DNA of 64,000 bases from assembly GCA_017311185.1 (NCBI GenBank), contig JAESUZ010001281.1, positions 744,001-808,000 of the forward strand, read 5' to 3'. The notes beneath the pieces were generated by a model that was not told the DNA's origin, did no database searches, and saw nothing but the letters and a program-made list of their open reading frames with translations. The position numbers and the translations under genes are program-made. Shown here piece after piece: positions 26,001 through 37,800 of this stretch (the first letter of the stretch is position 1; each line of letters begins with the position of its first letter). The stretch is from Proteles cristata cristata (lineage: Eukaryota; Chordata; Mammalia; Carnivora; Hyaenidae).

Positions 26001-29000
26001 TATGGACACCAGCAAATGTGAGTTCACATCTTGGTTCCCTCATTTACTGGCTGTACATTAAGCTAAATTATGTCCCATTTCCTTGTCTTTATTTTAATGT
26101 ATGTGAAAAGAAGGAATGGTCATACGAAATTTTTAAAAACGTGGGCAGCTGTAGTAAAGGACTTCAGACTTAGTAGACGCTGAGTTTGTTGCCTTTCCAT
26201 TCTTTACCCCAAATAATTTTACCTTCAGTTCCCCCTTCCTCCCACCCATGGAGTTTGCTTTTGCAGCTGCATGCAATTTCATTGTCTTCTCAGTACAACG
26301 ATTTGCATTAGGAAAACGACCACATTTGTTTCTCATTTGTGCCTACCTCCAGTATTCTTAACCACGTCTGTTTTGGAGAAGTCTTTCCCCCAGGATTGCA
26401 AGCTGCTTTCTGCCCTGAGGATCGCTCCTAGGCTCATTTATGCCTCAAAAGTTGGTTATTTCAGCTTCTTCCCTGTGTATTTGAATATAAGGAATTTAAC
26501 GTGTAATTTATTGAGTGTCTGCATTCAGACTTTCTGTGGTGACTCATGCTGTCTGTCTTCAAAGACAACAAACATGAAACAGGATATGCGTTTTTAAATC
26601 AGGAATAACCCCCTTTATGGGTTAGTTGCTCAGTCTACCCTCTTCATAATGTCAGCTGAGTTGAAACAATTGCACGTTAAGTGGCTCCAGCTGTTAGCCA
26701 TGTGGTGCTGGGCATTTCACCCTGGGGTGTTTTGTGATGTAAGCGACAGTGTTCTGAGCAGTGCAAATGGATGAAGAGCCTCTTGTTTGGTGTGTTCCTT
26801 GGAGCAAGTGAATAGACATATTCTTTATTTTTTTAGATTTTTATTTATTTGTTTTTTAAAGTAAGCTCTACACCCAGTATGGGGATTGAACTCGCAATCC
26901 CGGGATCAAGAGTCACATACTCCACTGACAGAGCCAGCCTGACGGCCCTAGATATTTCCTTCCTTCCTTCCTTCCTTCCTTCCTTCCTTCCTTCCTTCCT
27001 GCCTTCCTGCCTTCCTGCCTTCCTGCCTTCCTGCCTTCCTCCCTTGCTGCCTTCCTCCCTTGCTGCCTTCCTCCCTGCTGCCTTCCTCCCTCCCTCCCTC
27101 CACACACCCAGCATGGAGCCCGATTGCCCAGTTCAGGGCTTGAACTCAGGATCCTGAAATCAAGACCTGAGCATGAAATCAAAATCAAGAGTCACACACT
27201 TAACCAACTGAGCCACCCAGGCACTAGATACATTTTTTAAAAGGGAGCATTGGGGCGCCTGGATGGCTCAGTTGGTTAAGCGTCCGACTTTGGCTCAGGT
27301 CATGATCTCACGGTTCGTGGGTTTGAGCCCCGCATCAGGATCTGTGCTGACAGCTCAGAGCCTGGAGCCTGTTTCAGATTCTGTATCTCCCTCTCTCTCT
27401 GACCCTCCCCTGTTCATGCTGTCTCTCTGTCTCTCAGAAATAAATGAAAAAAAAAAAACATTAAAAAAAGATAAAGGAGGCATTAAGTTGTGCTAGTAAC
27501 ACACTGCGGTGAAGTTTAATTTTGCTAAAGGAACTTCTTTTTCCCAGTGTGAACTGTTAAGATTTCAGGGCAATATTTACATTGGTTAATGTACTAGAAG
27601 TAGCTGGTTTCAATAAAGAAGTGGTATGGACAATAACATTATTATTTATTATCATTATTACTCTGTCAATAATTCAGACAGCGTTTCTCAGGAATACATT
27701 CAGTCCTTTGTTTTGTGGTGTAATCTGTGGAGGCCACTTGTAGACAGACAGGCTTGAGCACTGGAGTGCAGCAAGGGACACGCTGACCACGTTGGCTCTA
27801 ACTGCCCAATGGGCTACTAGCAACTTGATACAGTTACCACAAAAGGGAAAATTCCATACATCCCCATACCCCCTCACCTTCCCTTCTTAAAAGCAGCCCC
27901 CTCCCAGTGCTTCCTTACAGACCTTCTCTCCTCTGCTGTCCCGTCCACCACACTCCCTTGTGCTGTATCAGTAAACTTCTGGCTCCTTTGTTCTGCCTCA
28001 GGGAGATTGTTTTACCTCCTGTGCCACTGGGTGGGCTTCCACCTGATCATCACCCCGCATTTGGGGATCCCCGTCTGATCAAGAGACACCCCATTTGGAC
28101 ACCACATAATCTACAGCAAAGAATGTGCTGGTGCCATTGGGAGTCAGGGCACCTGTGTCAGGTTCCAAGGTACTAACTGTGACCGTTGTTTGAAGATCAA
28201 CGGAGGCATATTAAAAACTTTAAGAGTTTACTTGAACAAAAGTCCATTGGAATTGGACAGCATCCATACTAGCGGATAGAAATGAGCTGTGAGGAGTGTA
28301 CAAAATGAAAGGCTTTCGTAGCCGGCAGGGAGCAGGAACAAGGAACTTCTAGGTGGAAAATGGATTGCTTACTGTATGGTCCGTTTCCTTTTATGGGATG
28401 GTAGGGGTCTGTCCGCAGGCAGATGACCTAGCTAGTGCTGATCAGGTGATTCCTGATTGACTGGTTTCTGATTCCATTTTTGGGGGAGCCGAAACCGTAA
28501 TTAAGTCTTGGTTTGGTGCTGTGCTTAGCATAAGTGACTCCATTGGGGCTTGTTGTCTTGTGAGGTTTTTTGTTTGGTTTGGTTTTTAACAATTCTTTTC
28601 TTTTTTAAAAAAGTTTATGGGGCGCCTGGGTGGCTTAGTCGGTTAAGCGTCCGACTTTCACTTGGGTCATGATCTCGCGGTTCGTGGTTTCGGGCCCTGC
28701 GTCGGGCTCTGTGCTGACTGCCAGCTCAGAGCCTGGAGCCTGTTTCAGTCTGTGACCCCCTCTCTCTCTGACCCTCCCCTGTTCACGCTGTCTCTCTCTC
28801 TCTCCTAGAAATAAATAAAAAAAACATTAAAAAAAAAAAAAGTTTATTCATCTATTTTGAAAGAGCATTCAACTGGGGGAGGGGCAGAGAGAGAGAGAAA
28901 GAGAGAGAGAATCCCAAGCAGGCTCTGTGCTGTCAGCATAGAGCCCGGATGTGAGGCTCAAAGCCATGAACCATGAGATTATGACCTGAGCCGATCTCAA

Positions 29001-31800
29001 AAGCCAGATATGTAACTGACTGAGTCACCAAGGCGCCCCACCAGCAATTCTCTCCTTCCGATCAGGCTCTTAGCCTGAGACACGTGATCAAATTTTAAGA
29101 CACTAGTGCTTCCCCCAGCTCTGGATTTCCTGCAAAGTTTATTGCCTCATCCTCTGGTGAAATATTCCCAGGTCAGTACGTCTTTTTGCTACATCTCTCT
29201 GGAGTGTTTGGAGGTCATGACTTTGGGCTCACATTCTTTAAGTCAGTTATTCTCTTTGTTTCTTCTCTGATAATTTAATCTTAGGAAGATCATCTGCTTG
29301 GTGGTTAGTGGCCGTAAACATGCATTTAAAGCTTTTGAGAAAACATGGTGTTTCAGGGAGACTACTATGATTATTGTAAGAAGGATAATTCCCTAGAGTC
29401 TAGAGTGTGCTTCGGAGCCATGGCGTCCAAGAAGCAAACCAGTCAGAATCAAATAAAGTCAATGAAAGACCTCATTGAAGGAGTCACATTCTTTTTTTTA
29501 ATGTTTGTTTATTTTTGAGAGAGAGACAAAACACGAGCAGGGGAGGGGCAGAGAGAGAGACACACACAGAATCCAGAGCAGCTCCAGGCTCTAAGCTGTC
29601 AGCACAGAGCCCGACACAGGACTTGAATTCACGGACCGTGAGATCATGACCTGCATACGCTTCACCCAGTGAGCCACCCAAGTGCCCTGCAGGAGTCACT
29701 TTCTTAAGCCAAATGCAGCAAGTGGTGTTGGCCATAGAACACACACCTCCTTGCTCAGCTGAAAGATAATCGAGGGCTGTCCTATTACCGAGAACAATTT
29801 TGGAGAGGAAGACTAAGGATTTGTATTGGGCAGATACTGCTTTAGCAATAGTTTCAGAGGTAGGTGCCACGGTTAGGGAGCACTTTCCATGCATTCACAG
29901 AGAGAAAAAGCAAGTAGTGAAAAGGAAAAAGGGATAAAAGCCTCATAGTGGAGGTGAAGATCTTGATCTGTGACCTTGGGAGGGCCATTCCTCAAGGTGC
30001 AGTCTGCTCCTGGGAAGGAGCCTCCCTTGTCAATAGTAGTTTTATATCTCCAGCTGGTGTGCAGTTGCAAGGGTATCGAGGAGCCCGTTTTATTTGGGAG
30101 ATGTGGACCTGAGGTTCAAGTCCCTGAAGGTTCACTGTTCTCTGGGTGGTGAGGAGGACCTGGTATAGTCCCTTACAAGGAGGTTCAAGGGCAGTCTTTG
30201 TTCTTAGTGATTCCAAATCAGAGGGGTAGGAGAAAGTTGGAAATGTTAGTCTAGAGAGTTGTAGCCAGACATTTGCGGAAACTCAAAGAATTCATTTCAG
30301 GAAACTTGAAGAATCTGGTCCAATTTAGAGGTATATCACAAAACCTCAAACACAATGAACAGGAGTAGAATCTGATATCTTCAAGGTTATAGGGTGCCAG
30401 GTGGCTCAGTCAGTTAAGCGTCCAACTTCAGTTCAGGTTATGATCTCAAGGTTCGTGAGTTTGAGCCCTGCATCAGGCTCACTACTGTCAGTACAGAGCC
30501 TGCTTCAGATCCTATGTCTCCCTCTCTTTCTTTAAATAAAACTTTAAAAAATAATAAAATTATGATATCCACAAGGATGTGTTACCAGTTTCTACTGAAT
30601 CACTCTTATTTCTATCAAAGATAATCATAGACTAATCTGTTTGCAAAATAAGTTGAAAAGTTAAATTTGACTAGACTATTTGCATAAGTGCAGCAAGAAA
30701 AGCGATTGACTGGCGTGCCTGGGTGTCTCAGTCGTGAGCGTCCAACTTTGGCTCAGGTCATGATCTCACAGTCTGTGGGTTTGAGACTTGCATTGAGCTT
30801 TATGCTGACAGCTCAGAGCCTGGAGCCTGCTTCGAATTCTGTGTCTCCCTCTCTCTCTCTCTCTCTCTTTCTCAAAAATAAACATAAAAAAAAAAAGGAA
30901 AAAAGAATAGTGGTTGACTGTATAGGCTCTACAAATCCGCACTGCTGGAACTTTTCATAAGGAATCTCAGATTGGACTTTTAAAAAACCTCTACAGACTA
31001 AGGAGTCAAGCAAGCCGAAGACTCATCACCAGACTTTGCCTGAAATCCCTATAGATTTGGGTGAATTTCTCTCTCCAAGAGGCCCCCGAGATACCCTGAG
31101 GTTCCTATGGCTGCAGGAAGTGACTGTCCTTACTCACCTGGGTAGCCTGCCGGAAATCCTATAGTGAGACACCAGGCTGGCTTTTCCAAGGTGCTGTTAT
31201 TGGCTCTGCAAAGCCAACTTTAGTTTCTCAAAGCTGTCTGGTCCCATCTGACCCTGTGGACATTCTCAAATCTGACATACCAGTCAAAGCCTTGGTAATA
31301 TAACCAGAGTTTCCAGTTTGTGTCCAAGGGAGAACAGATTCTTAATAACTTAATGCAAATCTCTATACTGATATGAAGGTAACAATACTAACTTCCCACA
31401 TTCTGGAGGGATCAGGTACGGAGAAGAGGTAAATGTTTAAAGTCTTCTACGGGCACCTGGGTGGCCCAGTTGGTTGGGCATCCAACTTCGACCCAGATCG
31501 TAATCTCATGGTGTGTGAGTTCCAAGTTCCAAGCCCCATGTCAGGCTCCCTGCTGGCAGCGGAGCCGGCTTTGGATCTTCTGGTCTCCCTCCCTCTGCCC
31601 CTCCCCCGACTTCATGTGCCCGGTCCATCCTGGCTCTCTCCCTCTCATTCTCTCTCTCTCTCAAAAATAAAAGAACACTAAAAAATTATACTTACAAAGC
31701 AAACTTTACAAAAGGAAAAAGTAAAAATCCTTTCCTTAAGGCTGGAAAAAAACCCAAAACATTAAGGAACCAGCAAAGTCTCAAAGATAAATTTGTAAAA

Positions 31801-31833
<33 letters not shown>

Positions 31834-34800
31834 CCTCATTAGTTCATTCAGTCCCATGGTATAAATTCTTGTTCTGCTTTCATCCAGTTTTTCCATGAGT
31901 TCTGGAAGTTCGTACCCAGTGCAGTTGTATAATCTTCAAGTTCCTGGAAATGTGTACTCTTGACACCAGTCTTCCTGATGATGAAGCACTTTTGCAAAAG
32001 CGGCAGAGTAGAATAAACATCTGTACATGACAGAGTCATAAAATGACCATGTTTCAGAATCTCATGGGAGTTATTATAACAGAATTGTAATTATAGTAGA
32101 ATATTTGGTTGTTTCTGTGACTTACAACATTTTAAGACAATAACTGGAATTGGGACTGATAACATCACACCAGGACATTTTTAGCAATTTCATACAATTT
32201 CTAGAGCACCTATATTAATAACATGCATTTGTACAATATAACCTAAGAAAGTTTAGCATCTGGGTGCCTGGGTGGCTCAGTCCATTGAGTTGAGCATTCA
32301 GCTCAGGTCATGATCTCCTGGTTTGTGGGTTTGAGCCCTGCTGTGCTGACATCTCAGAGCCTGGAGCCTGTTTCAGATTCTGTGTCTTCCTCTCTCTTTC
32401 TGCCCCTTCTCTGCTTCCCTCTCTCTCTAAAAAATAAACAAACATTTAAAATTTTTAAAAAATAAAACCCTTATTATTTCTAGTAGTTTTAATTACATAT
32501 ATTAATTAGAATTCTTAAGTATTAGAATCCTTATTCCTGGTGAAAACTAAGAAGTAAGCGATTGTGGACTGACAAATTTATGAATACATTTTATAATTTC
32601 TAGAAGTATATTCTTCCTAATTATAAACTTTCCAATGTGGCACAGAACACATTTACTAATAGAGCCAAATACCTTGAGTTCCTCTAGAAAAGAAAGCCAA
32701 AGGAAGATAAATAAGTCTGTGGTCAGTAATTACTGTTCCAGTATTTTATCTTACTTGGAAATGATCTAGATAGTCCATGAATATCCATCATTTAACTTAT
32801 CTCAGTATAACTTTAAGGTTTCAAGTTATGAAAAAGATTTTGGAAGCTATTTTTATGTGGACATATCGTAAAGCATCGTTATTGTTGAAAAGTTCATTTA
32901 TAAACTTTTACTTGCATGTATTTAACTCACTTGTTCTAAACAATTATGTTTAGATAAACCAGGAAAATTTCAGAAGACATTAAGCAGCCTAACCGTTATC
33001 TAAAGTTATTTTTTCTTATTGAAAAATTCTGTAACAGAGATATCAGGAGCTTATCGGACTTTTAGTAAACCTGTGTGCCATAAAAGTATTACATATTTAA
33101 TGCTGATAACTCTAACTCTAAAGACAAGCCTGTTTTAATTAAACCAACAAACTTAAACTAGCTTTTATGTACCAAATATTATCCTAGATCCCATGAACTT
33201 GAAAAACCTTGGAGTTAGTTTCATATTTCTGAGCGTATACTTGATTTTATAGAATGCGTTTTTGTCGTTAAGCCAATTAAAGAGAACTCTTTCCAACTTC
33301 ATTTTGGCATTACCGCCTAGGGGTAGAAGAAAAAATCACCCATTTATAATATACATACATAAACATGTAGATGGATGCAAACAGAGATCTTCTGGCTTTT
33401 ATTTTAAAATTTTCGCCGTGAGACAGGCAAAACTCACTAGTTTATAGAAGAACAGTTGGATCCAAATTTTCTTTCTGGTGGATGGAAAGTTTATCTGCTC
33501 AGACGGCAGGTGGTTAAAGCCTTTTAGTAATATTTGTGGAAGAGATTTGAGTTTTCTATTTGTCTTTGGCAAGTAATCTTACAGAGGCTGTGGACTACAT
33601 TTGAGCCAAGGAAGCTTAACTGTTTATGTTTTAAGAAGCCTCCTCCTCTCCCCTCCCCTTTTTTTTCTCTCTGTCTCAGGTGTTTGTGAGCCCTGTTTTA
33701 CTTACCTCCTGGGGTATTTACATTTCAAAGAAACTTGGTAACATTTACATCTTCAAGGGACCTTGGAAAAAAGCGTTTTCTTTGAGGAGTTTTAGGGTAT
33801 ATTTGCCTATTATCAGAAGTCTAGGGTAATTACTACTTAAATTGTTCCTTCATTTTCTGAAATGCAGGAAAAGTTCTGATTCCAAGTTCTGATCTCTTAC
33901 ACATCTGTAGCTATTCTGAGATGAATAGGGGAGTTAGGGGAATGGTGGAGATAGGTAGACTTTGAATTGTTTCCAGAGCCGCAATTCTGGTTTTGCAAAG
34001 ATTTGTTAGATAATGACAGTTGCTCTTAATTCTGAAAACTGGCTTGTAGCCTTCAAGGTTTCAAGGGGCAGAACTGCCCATCTAACTACACTAGCTTCGA
34101 TTTGCTTCCTTGTATCAGGGAGAAAGATCTTCAACCAAGATGAAAATCAGAAGATTCTTGTGTTCTAGATTTTGAGCTGTTGGTCTTTGGACTATTTTAG
34201 TAAATCCTTCCACAAAAGACTTCGGAATGTTTTTCTTTCCCTCAGGGTTACATAGTTTCATTTTAGTTAAGGTGAGAAGGCCTAAAAAGCGTTCCTCTTC
34301 ATCTCTGAAGATCAGCTTCCATGTTGGCCAACTTCTGACCATAGAGCTTCTTAAGAAAATCCTTTCAAATATCTTGTCAGGTTTCGACAGGCATAAACAG
34401 TAAATATTCCCGGCAGTAATGAGCAGCCTCTTGGATACAAGAGGCATCCCCAAAAAAGGTGTGGAGAATACTGCCTGGCCCAAAGTTAACCAAAAGAATG
34501 AAAGGCTTAGAGAGTTCTCCTGAGAGCTGGCAGTAGTTGATAGGACCGTGGCCGCATATGGAGTGTAGCGCACATCTCTGGCCACATTTGGGGGCCTCCC
34601 AACCCTATCCAGAGCAAGATAAATAAGGCAGTAGCTGTCCTGGGGAGAGAAAGGATCAACAACTGATGATGGGTACCCAACAGTAAATTCACGAGAGTCA
34701 CAATTCAAAGGCCTAATTGTTTGTTACAAATGTCTTTTTGCCTGCCAATCTGAACTTGGAAAGGAAGGGACAACATGAAATTTTACCTTCCTCTCTCCAC

Positions 34801-37800
34801 CAGGCTCTACAGATAGAGATCTGGGAGAGCTGACTTTGGCGAGAATTCTCAACGTTTTCTGGCTTTTGCTAGTTTTCCCAGGATCCCATCTGTGGGCTCT
34901 GGAGCAAGTGGGGTGTCCCAGCAGGTCATATCCTGGTCACTGGAAACTGGAGAGCAGGAAAAATCATTTTCCCTCTCCCTTTTATGGTCAATGGTTCGCT
35001 GAGACCCCTTTTTCTCTGGGATACCTCATAAATGGACAAGCTTATCTAGGTTAAAAGTTCTCCACTATGGGCCACTGTATTTCAAGATTGTCTTTGGTAA
35101 GGTCAACCTGTTTGTTCCTCCTTAAAACAACATTTTATTCACCCAAGGCCTCATGCTGGACCCAGGCCAGTTTAGATTGGATCCAGTCCGACCCTGAACT
35201 CAGATCTGGCAGATATGTTTCTTAGGACTTCTTAAATCTACAGGTTCCCCTCACTGCCTTTTTTCTTGAAATGTGTTTAGTGAAGCAATGGGCATTTGCC
35301 CTTCATAGTGTCCCATATTCTGGATTTTTCCGATTGTGTCCCTACAGTCTCATTGAACACATTCTTCCAGCCCCTGTATTTCCTATAAACTGGTAGTTAG
35401 ACCTGGAGATGTGCTTGGATTCAAGTTACCAGTTCATATTTAATGCAGACTCTTTTTTTTTTTTTAAGAAATCTCACTCCATCTTGGTTTTTTTCTTTTT
35501 TTTTTTTTTATTTAAGCTTAGTTATTTGTTTTGAGAGAGAGAGAGAGAGAATCCCAAGCAGGCTTCACACTGTCAGTGCAGAGCCTGATATGGGGCTCGA
35601 ACTGACGAATGAGCTCATGACCTGAGCCGAAATCCAGAGCTGGACGCTTAACCAACTGAGCCACCCAGGCATCTTTGTTTTATCTTTGTTTTATTTTTAA
35701 AAATAAATTTTTAAAAAATGTTTATTTTTGAGAGAGAGACAGAGACAGAGTGTGAGTGGGGAAGGGCAGAGAAGCAGGCTCCAGGCTCTGAGCTTTCAGC
35801 ACACAGCCAACTATGAGATCATGACCTGAGCCAAAGTCAGATGCTTAACTAACTGAGCCCCCCAGGTGCCCCCAGACTCTTTGTTTTAATCATTGGTGCA
35901 GTGGCAAGGACCACCGTGACACAACCACCATGACACATTACACTGTGATCTTCTTGCGCTCACAAACGGAGCTCACACACCTCTGGGCATTATTTCTGGA
36001 ACACCTTGGTATTCAGGCCTTCTTCTGTATGAATCTCCCCACCCCATTTTCTGGAGGAAGTCAGGAAGGGAGGGGAATAACACATGCCAGGTGGTGTATG
36101 AGCTTTGCAGCTACGGTAGTGACCAAGGTGGACACGGTCCCGTCTTTTGTAGGGACATACCGCCTCACGGGGAAAGCAGCGAGGGCCAGCAGATGAGTAA
36201 ATAGTGTCATACGCATCGTTTTCCACAGTTGGAAGGAAATGAGCAGGAAGCGGGAACAGAAATGCGGGGCCAGGGAGTGAGGGAAGAGAGGAAGCAACAG
36301 GAGGAGACCATAGTGGGTAGATGGAGAAGCCTCTTTCAGAGGCTGTACCTCACTGAGCTCTGGAGGGTGACAGTGAGCCAGTCATGTGACTGTTTGGGGC
36401 CAGGGAGAGGGTGCTGGTGGTGGCAGGGATGGAGAGCATGCCAGGGACCTTGAAAATGGGACACAGGGGACATGGGTGAGAAACAGGAGAGAATCATGGG
36501 CAGCTCTCCAGTTGCCCGGCTTAGACAATGGGGTGAATGGCATGAATCTCTGTGTCCCCGCTCTGTTTCCTTTGGAGATTGTAGTGCCCGTGTCCGTCCT
36601 CCTGACCTCCTAAGTACCTTCTAGCCCCTTCCCTTTGTGTTCCCTGTGCTTCTATTGCTTGCTCAACTTTAAGAAGGGGAAAAAGAACAAGACAATGGGA
36701 GCATCACACACTTGACAGATTTGTACAGTGAGACTGGCATCCAAATGTAAGAGAGTATTGTTGAAGTTAGTCATGAATTGGTGTGTCTTAAACAGAAAAA
36801 GAAACATTTACTGGGGAGTTTCTTCTTTTTAAAGCTTATTTTTATTAAGTTTATTTATTTACTTAGAGAGAGAGGAGAAAGAGAGAATCCCAAGCAGGCT
36901 CCACAGAGCCACATGCAGGGCTCGAACTCACAAAGCATGAGATCATGACCTGAGTCGAAACCACAGGTCAGAAAGCTTCACCGACTGAGCCACCCAGGCA
37001 CCCCCGGGGAGAAGTTTAAAGCTAAGAGTCAGATGATACTTCTGGATGTTCTGTTTATAACATTTATACTCTGACGTCATCCCCCTTCGTTATCACCAAA
37101 AATTGAGCCAAATGTACCATAAAAAATGGCTGAAAAATACTTGTCCAGGATGAATACTAAAAAGGGTTATATGGTCTGTGTCCAGAGCATTTGCAGTGCT
37201 TCTCGATACTCATCTAAAAATTCGATTCCCAAAGCATTCCTTTTGGTAATAGAAAGGAATTCTATTCTATTCCCCGTGCCCAGATGTCTAAACAAGAAAA
37301 GACACCGGGAATATTTCCCAAATTGTGGGACTGAAATATCACCGGAAAACAGCTTTTTGAAACTTAAGTTGTGTGCATGTGGCCTCCGTGTGATCGCTTC
37401 CCACTAGCGGCTGGTAACTGGCAGCCTCTGGAGGCTTTGGGAAAGCGAGCTCTTTCCCACGCCCCCACATGCCAGCCCCGCTGAGATGTCCGTGCAGGGA
37501 GAGGTACACATGGGCTGGGGGGGGCGAGAGGGTGAGGAACCAGGGCTCCTTCCCTGCGCCCCTTCCCCGCAGCCTGCCAGTATGCCCAGAAAACCATCGC
37601 CATGCCAGACGGCACTGGGAATCGTGTCCTAACAGTTAACGGCCCGTGAAGCCTGGTGTAAAGGAAGGGCTTTGCAAAGTCCACGCACACTCCCCGAACT
37701 CTTGCGACTTTCTCTTCTGGGGCCCAGATCTGCTCCACCCCTTTGAACCTTTTCACCCAGTTCTCGGCCTGTTGCAGGGTCTGGTCTGAAGTGCTCTTCT

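Larger units (their letters stand above)
28190..31440 (-). mobile_element. Decayed class-I endogenous retrovirus, antisense (LTR, env and pol remnants)
   Basis: Read on the - strand, the order is pol end (30216-29992), env transmembrane-subunit remnant (29894 to about 29330), then an LTR-like block (about 28600-28190). The pol piece resembles the C-terminal end of a gammaretrovirus-type integrase. The env piece has the conserved region before a CX6CC motif (about 29725-29765) found in gammaretrovirus-type transmembrane subunits. Only about 100 bases separate them, so the surface subunit is gone. Frameshifts, stops and at least five SINEs break it. Sequence to 31440 may include more pol. It is not functional. 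Confidence 0.65.

Noticed and set aside
26845..27188. Lysine/glycine/arginine-rich and leucine/proline-rich open frames
   Set aside because: They are translations of the (CTTC)n microsatellite.
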